From Ilumatobacteraceae bacterium (GTDB taxonomy: Bacteria; Actinomycetota; Acidimicrobiia; Acidimicrobiales; Ilumatobacteraceae), in NCBI GenBank assembly GCA_007122945.1, contig SKSP01000283.1, forward strand, positions 1 through 6,704: a DNA stretch of 6,704 bases, in the 5' to 3' direction. This document shows positions 1 through 6,460 of this stretch, in pieces. A program made the translations under genes and the position numbers. Every line of letters begins with the position of its first letter. Within the stretch, counting starts at the first letter, position 1. Below the pieces are notes generated by a model that was given only the letters and a program-made list of their open reading frames with translations, made no database searches and was not told the origin of the DNA.

Positions 1-349
1 GGTGCGAGAGCGACCCGCCGTCCGACATGTCCGTCAGGATGACCAGCGGCGCGCTCCCGGTCAGCGCCTCGATGTACCCCTGTCCGGCGTTGCCGGCGAT
101 CCACTCGGCCTGCCCCATCACCACCAGCGGCCGGCCCGAGAGGCGACCGTAGGCCTCCGCCATCGTCGCTCCGATCGACTCCTCTCGCACCTGGACGGTG
201 CGGATCGTCGGGTGGCCGTGCAGTGCGGAGAAGATGCCCCCGGTGTTGCCGCCGGGCATCCCGAGCACGGCCGGCACCTCGGCGTCGGCCAGTGCCCAGA
301 TGATGCCGTCGGTCACGTGCATCTCGGTCGGTATCGGGTTCGCTGGCAC
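1..349 (-). CDS. ThDP-dependent enzyme of acetolactate-synthase type, N-terminal part (partial)
   Basis: Partial gene: 116 codons are present and the frame runs off the left edge. The start is GTG at 349-347, with a strong Shine-Dalgarno GAGGAGG four bases upstream; the in-frame ATG at 322-320 is the alternative. The protein shows the start of the N-terminal pyrimidine-binding domain of ThDP enzymes. A MHVTDGIIWAL helix is followed by VLGMPGGNTGGIF (about residues 28-40), then VREESIGATMAEAYGR (54-69). Against the acetolactate synthase pattern VRHEQxAAHMAEGYAR, Glu57 falls on the glutamate that activates the cofactor. GNAGQGYIEAL (87-96) and APLVILTDMSD (100-110) continue the fold. Members are cytosolic and carry out carboligation or decarboxylation of 2-oxoacids. 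The FAD and diphosphate-binding domains lie outside the window, so the reaction cannot be named. It is transcribed away from the LLM gene at 543 across a shared 193-base upstream region. The family is fairly certain; the function is not. Confidence 0.5.
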   Translation of the reverse strand, partial: MPANPIPTEMHVTDGIIWALADAEVPAVLGMPGGNTGGIFSALHGHPTIRTVQVREESIGATMAEAYGRLSGRPLVVMGQAEWIAGNAGQGYIEALTGSAPLVILTDMSDGGSLSH

Positions 350-351
350 GG

Positions 352-360
352 CGCCTCCTC
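352..360 (-). promoter_or_regulatory. Strong Shine-Dalgarno of the ThDP enzyme gene
   Basis: On the minus strand GAGGAGG stands four bases before the GTG at 349-347. It is the best ribosome binding site in the window and is what favours this GTG over the in-frame ATG 27 bases downstream. Confidence 0.5.
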
Positions 361-504
361 GTCCGGGGCGTGCCCACAGCGGGCCCGCCACACGTCGGTC
401 GACGGGCCACCTGCGCGGCGCCATCGACCGATCACCCCCCCTGGATTACTACGGTCTGGGCCATGGCGAGAAATGCGAGGTCTTCCACCCGGACGTCGGT
501 GACG

Positions 505-537
505 GGTCCGGACACGGTCCGGACACGGTTCGGGGTC
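505..537 (+). repeat. 11-bp direct repeats with GTCCGGAC palindromes, possible operator
   Basis: The unit ggtccggacac occurs twice without a gap, at 505-515 and 516-526. A degraded third copy (about 7 of 11 matches) lies at 527-537. Each perfect copy contains the 8-bp palindrome GTCCGGAC (506-513 and 517-524), so the palindromes are offset by 11 bp, about one helical turn. The array ends five bases before the ATG at 543, and its degraded copy overlaps the only Shine-Dalgarno-like run, GGGG at 532-535. This placement would suit a repressor site that blocks transcription or translation of the LLM gene. No regulator gene is in the window, so this is inference from the layout. Confidence 0.5.
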
Positions 538-542
538 CGCCC

Positions 543-1424
543 ATGAGGTTCGGACTCCACCTGCCGAACTCCGGGGTCCTGACGAGCGCGGCGGATCTGG
601 TCGCCATGGCGGTTCGGGCGGAGGAGATCGGGTTCGCCCGGGTCTGGGTGTTCGACCACCTGTTCAACCCGGTCGAGCTGTCCGAGGCGACGCGAGAGTT
701 GCGCGGCGACGACTACTACAACAAGGCGGACATGCCGTACTACGACGCCTTGACGACCCTGTCCGTCGTGGCGGGCGCGACCGACCGGATCGGGCTCGGC
801 ACCCGCGTGCTCCTCCCGGTGCTCCGGTCCCCCATCGTGCTCGCGAAGCAGATCGGCACCCTCGCGGCGCTCGCGGGCGAGAACCGCGTGGTACTCGGCG
901 TCGGCGCCGGCTGGCTCATCGAGGAGTTCGTGGCGGTCGACGTCCCGCCCGAGGAGCGGTTCCGCCGTCTCGAGGAGCACATCGAGGTGATGCGCAACAT
1001 CTGGCGCCACGGCATCACGGCGCACGCCGGCGAGTTCTACGCCCATCCGCCCGCCGGATTCCTGCCGGTGCCGGCGAGCCCGATCCCCGTCCTGCTCGGT
1101 GGCTCGGGCCCGAACACCGTGAAGCGTGTGGCTCGGTACGCGGACGGCTGGGCGCTGCCGAACACCCCTCCGGGACCGGACGCCCGGAGCCAGCTGACGC
1201 GTCAGCTCACGGCACTCGGCGAGGCGTGCTCGGAGCGCGGGCGCGACGTGTCCGACCTGCTCCTCGTCGACGGTGCGCCGATCGATGCTCCCGAGGAGCA
1301 CTTCGACATGCTGGCCGAGCTCGGCATCGACGAGGTCGACCTCATGTTGACGACCGAGGACGACCTCGACCTGGTCGGCGCCGAGCGGTTCATGAACGGC
1401 ATCGGTGCCCGCCTCTCGGACTGA
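543..1424 (+). CDS. LLM-class (luciferase-like) flavin/F420-dependent oxidoreductase
   Basis: A complete 293-residue protein of normal length for the family. It starts at ATG 543 with MRFGLHLPNSG, the typical first beta strand of the luciferase-like TIM barrel. Landmarks are WVFDHL (35-40), DRIGLGTRVL-type strand (81-90), SPIVLAKQIGTLAAL (96-110), RVVLGVGAGW (115-124), RFRRLEEHIEVM (139-150) and the phosphate-binding PVLLGGSGPNT (182-192) followed by ADGW (200-203). LLM enzymes use F420 or FMN to oxidise or reduce organic substrates in the cytosol; these motifs fit the F420-type group common in actinobacteria. The frame is open back to 198, but that extension has no conserved sequence and the homology begins exactly at 543. 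The ribosome binding site is weak (GGGG, spacing 7). This is the only plus-strand gene. It converges on the amidohydrolase gene, with 33 bases between stop codons and no obvious terminator. The substrate is unknown. Confidence 0.5.
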   Translation: MRFGLHLPNSGVLTSAADLVAMAVRAEEIGFARVWVFDHLFNPVELSEATRELRGDDYYNKADMPYYDALTTLSVVAGATDRIGLGTRVLLPVLRSPIVLAKQIGTLAALAGENRVVLGVGAGWLIEEFVAVDVPPEERFRRLEEHIEVMRNIWRHGITAHAGEFYAHPPAGFLPVPASPIPVLLGGSGPNTVKRVARYADGWALPNTPPGPDARSQLTRQLTALGEACSERGRDVSDLLLVDGAPIDAPEEHFDMLAELGIDEVDLMLTTEDDLDLVGAERFMNGIGARLSD

Positions 1425-1457
1425 GCGACGGGCACCGCGCGGTTCAGCGGAATCGGA

Positions 1458-2759
1458 TCAGAACTTGGCGTCGGCCTCGCGGCCCCGCATGAGGAGCGAA
1501 CCGCCGGGGTACGGCCGCGGGATGAAGTCGGCCGTGTAGATCTTGCCGTCGAAGTCGGCGTCGTCGGCGGTGATCGGGCGGTGGACCTCGCTGACGAGCG
1601 GGCCGATCTCCTTCGCGATGGGAACGAGCGCGTCGAGATCGATGCCGTACAGGTCGGCGGCGTTGCCGGCCAGCATCATGCGGGTCTCCTCCACCGGGAC
1701 GTCGTTGAACACCCACCGGATGGCGATCTTCGACTGGGGCGTGGAGCCCTCCTCGTGCGGGTAGTCGCTGCCCCACATGAGGCGATCGACACCGTACGTG
1801 TGGCGCTCGGCCATACCCGTCGGGGACAGGCCGACGCTGACGCCGTACCAGAGGTGACGCTTCACGTACTCGGTCGGCATGAGCGACAGGCTGTTGGTCG
1901 TGTCGTCACCGAACATGCCCATGGTGCGGTTGTCCGCGCCCTTGCTCGCTCCGAGCGAGTAGTCGAGTCGAGCGGCGACCTGCAGCGGCCAGTCGTAGCC
2001 CGACTCGGTCGGCACCCACTTGAGCTTCGGGTGGCGCTCGAACACGCCGCCCATGATGAGCTGCATGAGCGTGAACTCGCTCCACAGGTGGACCGAGAAC
2101 ATCGCGAGGGCCTTGCCGCCGGGCGCGGTGAGGTCGACGTCGGGAACGGCGACGTTGTGGACGGCGATCGGGAAGTCGAGCTCCTCGCAGAGCGACCAGA
2201 GCGGCTCGTACCGCAGGTCGTTGAACGCCGGGATCGGATGCCCCGGGGGCACCGGGGCCAGCAGCGCTCCGCCGAAGGTGCCCTGCTCGACGGCCCACTT
2301 GACCTCGGCCATCGCCGCGTCGACGTCGTTCGGGAAGATCTGCACCAGGCCGCGCCGGCGCAGCGGCGCGAGCGACACGAAGTCGTTGACCCACCGGTTG
2401 TGGGCCTGGACGCCGACGAGGCGGCGTTCGAACTCCTCGGCCGTCTTCGGGAGGCCCACGACGAACACGGCGCTGGTCGGGAAGAACGGCGGGATCGTGT
2501 TGGGGATGATCATCTCGGTGCAGACGCCGTCGGCGTTCTGCTCCTCGAGTCGGAAGTCGCTGTCCCAGTTGCGGTGGGCGGTGTGGTGGATGAGGTCGTC
2601 GAAGGGGCTCCCGTAGGCGTCGGCCCAGGCGTCGAACTCGTCGTGCCACTTGCTCGGCAGGTACGCCTTGTAGTCGCGCAGGTCGGCACCCGCATGGCTG
2701 TCGGCGGAGATCACCACGTAGCGGTCGATGGTGTCCCAGCGTTCGGTCGTCTCGGTCAT
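1458..2759 (-). CDS. Amidohydrolase family 2 metal-dependent TIM-barrel hydrolase or decarboxylase
   Basis: A complete protein of 433 residues. The start is ATG 2759-2757 with a GGGGG run six bases upstream as a modest ribosome binding site. The N-terminal VVISADSHAG (15-24) is the characteristic opening of Amidohydro_2 proteins, with Asp20-x-His22 where the superfamily often has HxH. AVHNV (199-203) supplies a further His (201), and MWGSDYPHEEG (328-338) the late Asp332 with a following His335. FERHPKLKWVPTESGYDW (240-257) and LAGNAADLYGID (363-374) are also typical. This set, DxH plus His plus Asp, is consistent with a single metal ion as in ACMSD-like decarboxylases, and the protein could be a hydrolase or a non-oxidative decarboxylase. 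It has no signal peptide, so it is cytosolic. It is the last gene of the minus-strand block, 141 bases after the second LLM gene, so it may have its own promoter. The family is clear; the substrate is not. Confidence 0.5.
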   Translation of the reverse strand: MTETTERWDTIDRYVVISADSHAGADLRDYKAYLPSKWHDEFDAWADAYGSPFDDLIHHTAHRNWDSDFRLEEQNADGVCTEMIIPNTIPPFFPTSAVFVVGLPKTAEEFERRLVGVQAHNRWVNDFVSLAPLRRRGLVQIFPNDVDAAMAEVKWAVEQGTFGGALLAPVPPGHPIPAFNDLRYEPLWSLCEELDFPIAVHNVAVPDVDLTAPGGKALAMFSVHLWSEFTLMQLIMGGVFERHPKLKWVPTESGYDWPLQVAARLDYSLGASKGADNRTMGMFGDDTTNSLSLMPTEYVKRHLWYGVSVGLSPTGMAERHTYGVDRLMWGSDYPHEEGSTPQSKIAIRWVFNDVPVEETRMMLAGNAADLYGIDLDALVPIAKEIGPLVSEVHRPITADDADFDGKIYTADFIPRPYPGGSLLMRGREADAKF

Positions 2760-2845
2760 TGCGAGCCCCCAATAGGATCGTGTCGTCGTACAGGCCAGCG
2801 GTCGGCCCCGGTTTTCCCATCATGCTACCGCCGCGGCACCCGTCA

Positions 2846-2865
2846 CCGGAACCGGTCCGTTCCGG
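2846..2865. promoter_or_regulatory. GC-rich inverted repeat between the LLM and amidohydrolase genes
   Basis: Perfect 7-bp arms, ccggaac at 2846-2852 and gttccgg at 2859-2865, enclose a 6-base loop. The element lies 35 bases after the LLM stop codon and about 86 bases before the amidohydrolase start. It could be a terminator-like or attenuating hairpin, an RNA-stabilising structure or a protein-binding dyad. There is no T tract after it in the minus direction, so an ordinary intrinsic terminator is unlikely. The rest of the gap, 2760-2900, shows no convincing -35/-10 pair. Confidence 0.5.
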
Positions 2866-2900
2866 CTCGCGGGACGAGGTGGGACGGACCGGCGCACCGC

Positions 2901-3800
2901 TCATCGCAGCGCCGGGATCACCTCGGCCATGAGCAGATCGGCGGTGGCCGCCGCGCTCCGGTGATCGCCGAGCGTGAACTGGGGGACGATGATCTCGTCG
3001 ACCCCGGCGTCGCGGTAGGCCTGGAAGGTCTCGACGACCTCGTGCGGCCTCCCCACGATCGTCGGCTGGCGCGACTCGGCGAGCGGCCGGCGTTCGTCGA
3101 CCCAGCTCGCGTCCGTGCTCACGTGCAGGAGCGCCTGCGCGCTCCGGCGGATCTCGGACGGGTCCCGGCCGACGTCCGCGCAGTGTGACTCGAGCACGGC
3201 CCCCTTCTCGGCCAGGTGCCTCGGAAGACCCCAGGTGTTCCACTCGTCGGCGTGCTCCGCGACGATCCGGAGCGTGACCTTCTCGCCCGACCCACCGACG
3301 AGCAGCGGGATCGGCCGGCCGGACTTGGGCTCGAGCGGGGCGTCGACGAGGCGGTAGAAGCGGCCGTCGAAGCTCGATCGGTCGTTCGAGAAGAGCTGCC
3401 GCAGCACCTGGCAGGCCTCGTCGAGACGGCGGAGGCGGCCCCCGACATCGTGGAACTCGATGCCGTAGGCCTCGTGCTCGTTACGTTGCCACCCACTGCC
3501 GATCCCGACGATCAACCGCCCGCCGCTGATCTGATCGACCGTCGCGGCCGTGTTCGCGAGCACGGCCGGGTGGCGGTAGGTGTTGCCGGCGACGAGCGAG
3601 CCGAGCCGGACTCGGGGGACCGTCGCCGCGAGCCCGGCGATCACCGACCAGCACTCGAGGAGGTCGTGGCCCTCCGTGCCCATGCTCATGAAGTGGTCGG
3701 GGAACCAGAGGCCGTCCCACCCGGTCGCTTCGAGGTGCTCGGCGAGTGCCAGGATCTCGTCCCATGGTTGGTTGGGGGCGAACCAGAAGCTGAATCTCAT
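2901..3800 (-). CDS. LLM-class (luciferase-like) F420-dependent oxidoreductase, second copy type
   Basis: A complete 299-residue protein. The start is ATG 3800-3798, preceded by AAAGGA (3813-3808) at a spacing of seven, a good ribosome binding site. MRFSFWFAPNQPW opens the luciferase-like barrel. DGLWFPDHF (29-37), RVRLGSLVAGNTYRHPAVLANTAATVDQISGGRLIVGIGSGW (about 63-104), RLRRLDEACQVLRQLF (122-137), GRFYRLVDAP (146-155), PIPLLVGGSGEK (163-174) and ADEWN (184-188) match F420-dependent members; ASP35-HIS36 and the GGSG phosphate loop are in place. It is clearly diverged from the plus-strand LLM protein in its start, its DHF region and its C-terminus, so the two are not a recent duplication and probably act on different substrates. 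It lies 47 bases after the dehydrogenase gene in the same direction, consistent with cotranscription. The family is firm; substrate and electron carrier are inferred only from family resemblance. Confidence 0.5.
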   Translation of the reverse strand: MRFSFWFAPNQPWDEILALAEHLEATGWDGLWFPDHFMSMGTEGHDLLECWSVIAGLAATVPRVRLGSLVAGNTYRHPAVLANTAATVDQISGGRLIVGIGSGWQRNEHEAYGIEFHDVGGRLRRLDEACQVLRQLFSNDRSSFDGRFYRLVDAPLEPKSGRPIPLLVGGSGEKVTLRIVAEHADEWNTWGLPRHLAEKGAVLESHCADVGRDPSEIRRSAQALLHVSTDASWVDERRPLAESRQPTIVGRPHEVVETFQAYRDAGVDEIIVPQFTLGDHRSAAATADLLMAEVIPALR

Positions 3801-3847
3801 GGCGTCGTCCTTTCATCGTGTCCTTCGCTCGTCACGGCTGTGGTGCT

Positions 3848-4942
3848 TCATGTCCGGAGGGGCCGGGGGAAGGGCACGCCGATGTCGGCGGCGAACTCCT
3901 CACAGCGCGCGACGACGTCGGCGAGCAACTCGACGCCGTGCTCGCGTTGCCATCGCCTCGCCTCCGCCCCGCGATCCCCCGGGACGCGGACGGGTGTCGC
4001 CGGATCGACTCGTCGCGACGACCGGACGGTCCGCGTGACCTCGGCGACCTGCTCGCGGAACTCGTCCACGTCGCTGAAGAGGTCGACGCGCCACGCGAGG
4101 AACCAGTACCCCTGGCACCACTCGGGGCTGTAGTGCTGATGGAGCCCGGACCCCGTTCCGGAGAGGAGTCCGCTCAGCATGTCGACGACCAGCCCGAGGC
4201 CGAGCCCCTTCGCGGCGCCGGTCTCGGGGGTCGACCCGAGTGGGAGCAGACCGCCCTGTGAGCGGGCGTCCGGGTCGGTCGTGATCCGTCCCGTCTCGTC
4301 GACGGCGACACCCCACGGCAGGGCGGTCCCGGCTCGCGCCGCGAACAGCGCCTTCGTGCCGGAGATCGCGGTGGTCGACATGTCGAGCACGAAGTTGTGG
4401 TCGTCGGCGCTCGGCACGCCGATGCCGAGGGGGTTGGTCCCCATCACCCGGTCGAGACCGCCAGGGGCGACGGCGACCGGTCCGGTGTGGGTCATCGACA
4501 TCGCGATCATGTCGTGGGCGGCCGCCAGGTCGACGAAGTAGGCGTGGGCGCCGAAGTGACAGCCGTTCCGCACGGTGATCATGCCGATGCCGGTGTCGCG
4601 TGCTTTGTCGATCGCGGCGCTCATCGCCCGGTGGGCGACCAGGGGGCCGAAGCCCCGGTCGGCGTCCCATGCGGCGGCGACGGGCGCGTCCCGCAGCACC
4701 TCGATCGACGGCCGGGGATTGACGTAGCCGTCGCGCAGGCCGGGCCCGTAGTGGAGATGCCACGCGAAGTTCGCGATGCCGTGGGTGCCGACCCCACGCA
4801 GATCGGCGTCGAGGAGGATCTCCGAGCAGAGCGCCGCATCGGCGGCGGCCATCCCCAGTTCCGTCAGTGCGGTCCGCACGAACGCGTCGAGGTCGCTCGC
4901 CGCGTAGCGCGCCACCTCCGTTGCGCGGCCCGGATCGGACAT
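3848..4942 (-). CDS. Malate/L-lactate-type (Ldh_2) NAD(P)-dependent dehydrogenase
   Basis: A complete 364-residue protein, usual for this family, which is unrelated to the classical Rossmann-fold lactate and malate dehydrogenases. Members oxidise 2-hydroxy acids (malate, lactate, sulfolactate, ureidoglycolate) or reduce 2-oxoacids and cyclic imines in the cytosol. Landmarks are DLRGVGTHGI (47-56, with Arg49 and His54), GCHFGAHAYF (127-136), VMGTNPLGIGVP (166-177), FVLDMSTTAISGTK (184-197), the glycine-rich AAKGLGLGLVVDMLSGLLSG (243-262, Lys245) and near the C-terminus VPGDRGAEARR (320-330), all in family order. The start is ATG 4942-4940, one base after the ligase stop codon (TGAGATG arrangement). 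No Shine-Dalgarno is visible, so translation is probably coupled to that of the ligase. The substrate is not readable; in context a 2-hydroxy acid made or used next to the 2-oxoacid enzymes is plausible. Confidence 0.5.
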   Translation of the reverse strand: MSDPGRATEVARYAASDLDAFVRTALTELGMAAADAALCSEILLDADLRGVGTHGIANFAWHLHYGPGLRDGYVNPRPSIEVLRDAPVAAAWDADRGFGPLVAHRAMSAAIDKARDTGIGMITVRNGCHFGAHAYFVDLAAAHDMIAMSMTHTGPVAVAPGGLDRVMGTNPLGIGVPSADDHNFVLDMSTTAISGTKALFAARAGTALPWGVAVDETGRITTDPDARSQGGLLPLGSTPETGAAKGLGLGLVVDMLSGLLSGTGSGLHQHYSPEWCQGYWFLAWRVDLFSDVDEFREQVAEVTRTVRSSRRVDPATPVRVPGDRGAEARRWQREHGVELLADVVARCEEFAADIGVPFPRPLRT

Positions 4943-4943
4943 C

Positions 4944-6392
4944 TCAGATCGACGGAGCCGCCGTGTGCTCGGCGCCCCGGGCGGCGGCGATCTCGCTCAG
5001 CTTCCGCCGTTGGACCTGGCCGGTCGGTCCGGTGCGTGGGATCTCGTCGACGATGTGGAGCCGCCGCGGATGCTTGTGGCTCGCCAACTCGGCGCCGCAG
5101 TGGTCCCGGAGGTCCTCCAACGTGAGCTCGCAATCGGGCCGGAGGACGACGAACGCGGTGATCACCTCGCCCCAGTCGGGGTGCGGTACCCCGGTGACGG
5201 CGCCGTCGGCCACCGACGGGTGACGGCGGATGACGACGTCGACCTCGGGGGGCGCGACGTACTCGCCGCCGGTGCGCATGACGTCCTTGATGCGCCCCAC
5301 CACGTACATGTACCCCTCGTCGTCGCGCTCGACGAGATCTCCCGTCCGGTACCAGCCGTCGACCCACGCCTCCTCGTCGGCGACCGGGTTCCTCCAGTAG
5401 CCGAGTGCCATCGCCGGGGTCCTGACCCAGAGCTCGCCGTCGACGAACCGGGTGTGGACGCCGAACGTCGGCAGGCCCACCGATCCGGGCTTGCGGCGCA
5501 GGTCGGTCGGCGGCAGCGTCGCCAGCCCGCCGGCCTCCGTGGCGCCGTAGCCGATCGAGGTCGTCGCGCCGGGGAACGCCTCGGCGATCGCGTCGAGGAG
5601 CTCGGGTGGTGTCGACGACGTCCCCGTGTTGGCCTCGCGCAGGGCGGAGAGATCGCGCGTCGACAGGTCGCTCTCCAGGATCCGTTGCATGACGCCCGGG
5701 ATCGCGTAGAACCGTGTCACCCGTCGCCGCTCCAGCTGGTCGAGCAGTGACGCCGCGTCGACCGCGTGCGCCAGCACCATCTCGGACCGGGCCGCCCAGG
5801 CGTTGTGCAGGAACGACCAACCGCCCCAGTGGTAGTGCGGGAACATGGTGAGCGTCGGCCCGATCGGCTGGCCGGTGCTGGTGGTGCGCAGGCGATTCGA
5901 GCGGTGCGAGAGCACGACCCCTTTCGGCGCTCCCGTCGTGCCGCTCGTGCAGAAGATCACCTCGGGGTCGGTCTCGGCGATGACCGGTGGGTCGTCGGGT
6001 CGGCCGGTGTCGGGGCCGTCGAGCAGCTCGCCGACGGTCACGTCGCCACTGTGGGCATCGTCGCTGACACGCAACGCCGGTTCCACGAGATCGGTGATGG
6101 ACGCGGCCTCACCGTCGCTGAAGCCCGGGTTGATGGGCACGAAGATCGCGCCGAGGGACGCGAGCGCGTAGTAGAGCGGTGGGCACTCGAGCGAGACGTC
6201 GCCCCACCAGGTGACCCGGTCGCCGTGGCGGATGCCTCGTCGAGCGAGCGCGCCGGCCAGGCGGTCCGCCATGGCCTGGGTCTCGCCGAATGTCAACGTC
6301 GTGTCGCGCAGCGTCAGTGCAGGCCGATCCGGAGTCTGCTCGGCTGCTGCACGCAAGATGTCGTGCAGCAGCAGTGGTTGGGTCGCAGGCAC
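4944..6392 (-). CDS. Class I adenylate-forming enzyme, acyl-CoA-synthetase-like, with altered A10 motif
   Basis: A complete protein of 482 residues, at the short end for acyl-CoA synthetases. The start is GTG 6392-6390, the first start codon in this frame after the TAA that ends the upstream gene. The usual reaction is ATP-dependent activation of a carboxylic acid to acyl-AMP and then acyl-CoA. The core motifs are intact: A3 TSGTTGAPKG (149-158), FPHYHWGG (184-191), A5 GYGATEAGG (281-289), A7 YRTGD (348-352) and the A8 hinge GRIKDVMRTGGEYVAPPEVD (366-385). The A10 motif reads PRTGPTGQVQRRKL (452-465): Gln459 occupies the place of the near-invariant lysine that positions ATP and carboxylate during adenylation. 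Nearby Lys464 is not aligned with that site. The enzyme may therefore be slow or specialised, or may work only in the thioester half-reaction. It is preceded by 11-bp tandem repeats and is tightly coupled to the dehydrogenase gene. The acid substrate is unknown. Confidence 0.5.
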   Translation of the reverse strand: MPATQPLLLHDILRAAAEQTPDRPALTLRDTTLTFGETQAMADRLAGALARRGIRHGDRVTWWGDVSLECPPLYYALASLGAIFVPINPGFSDGEAASITDLVEPALRVSDDAHSGDVTVGELLDGPDTGRPDDPPVIAETDPEVIFCTSGTTGAPKGVVLSHRSNRLRTTSTGQPIGPTLTMFPHYHWGGWSFLHNAWAARSEMVLAHAVDAASLLDQLERRRVTRFYAIPGVMQRILESDLSTRDLSALREANTGTSSTPPELLDAIAEAFPGATTSIGYGATEAGGLATLPPTDLRRKPGSVGLPTFGVHTRFVDGELWVRTPAMALGYWRNPVADEEAWVDGWYRTGDLVERDDEGYMYVVGRIKDVMRTGGEYVAPPEVDVVIRRHPSVADGAVTGVPHPDWGEVITAFVVLRPDCELTLEDLRDHCGAELASHKHPRRLHIVDEIPRTGPTGQVQRRKLSEIAAARGAEHTAAPSI

Positions 6393-6396
6393 GTGT

Positions 6397-6404
6397 CCCC
6401 CCTC
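6397..6404 (-). promoter_or_regulatory. Shine-Dalgarno-like GAGGGGGG before the ligase GTG
   Basis: On the minus strand GAGGGGGG ends four bases before the GTG at 6392-6390. Its GAGG is the end of the last perfect 11-bp repeat unit, so the ribosome binding site is built partly from the repeat. No other start codon occurs in this frame back to the TAA at 6497-6495. Confidence 0.5.
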
Positions 6405-6455
6405 GTGTACCCCTCGTGTACCCCTCGTGTACCCCTCGTGTACCCCTGGTGTCGT
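6401..6455 (-). repeat. Tandem array of 11-bp repeats upstream of the ligase gene
   Basis: Four perfect head-to-tail copies occupy 6401-6411, 6412-6422, 6423-6433 and 6434-6444. The unit is cctcgtgtacc on the plus strand and ggtacacgagg on the minus strand. A degraded copy follows at 6445-6455, and the stretch 6390-6400, including the start codon, looks like another degraded copy (about 8 of 11 on the minus strand). Each junction between copies makes a GAGGGG run, so purine-rich Shine-Dalgarno-like sequences recur every 11 bases. The array fills about half of the 102-base gap between the oxidoreductase stop codon and the ligase start. It may be a multi-site operator, a length-variable leader or a ribosome standby region; the sequence alone does not decide. 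Confidence 0.5.
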
Positions 6456-6460
6456 CCCGG

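Larger units (their letters stand above)
350..542. promoter_or_regulatory. Divergent intergenic region, probable promoters for both flanking genes
   Basis: These 193 bases separate two divergently transcribed genes, so promoters for both should lie here. I find no convincing -35/-10 pair on either strand. The most AT-rich spot is ATTACTA at 445-451, which reads TAGTAAT on the minus strand and could be part of a -10 element for the ThDP gene, but no good -35 box sits 16-18 bases upstream. The right end carries the 11-bp repeats described separately. Nothing else coding is supported in this stretch. Confidence 0.5.

Noticed and set aside
198..542. N-terminal extension of the plus-strand LLM gene, the frame being open back to an ATG at 198
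   Set aside because: The extension overlaps the well-supported ThDP gene on the other strand and has no family-like sequence; the LLM homology begins exactly at ATG 543.
432..1301. 289-codon open frame on the minus strand, antisense to the plus-strand LLM gene
   Set aside because: Its low-complexity Arg/His/Glu-rich composition mirrors the codon pattern of the LLM gene; no motif and no supported start.
1425..1457. Bidirectional terminator between the converging LLM and amidohydrolase genes
   Set aside because: Only a four-base CTGA/TCAG pairing can be drawn, with no strong stem and no T tract on either strand.
2815..2850. Possible minus-strand promoter with TAGCAT at 2827-2822
   Set aside because: Only four of six -10 positions match and the sequence 18 bases upstream (TTCCGG) is a poor -35 box; not enough to annotate.
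1581..3188. 535-codon open frame on the plus strand
   Set aside because: It lies antisense to the amidohydrolase and second LLM genes, is dominated by Arg, Gly, Val and Asp and has no recognisable domain. It is a GC-rich shadow frame.
1906..3243. 445-codon open frame on the minus strand
   Set aside because: It is a shifted frame of the amidohydrolase and LLM coding sequences, very Arg-rich and without motifs. The frames chosen instead carry continuous family motifs.
6401..6455. CRISPR array
   Set aside because: The repeats are only 11 bp and directly adjacent, with no spacers, so this is a simple tandem repeat.
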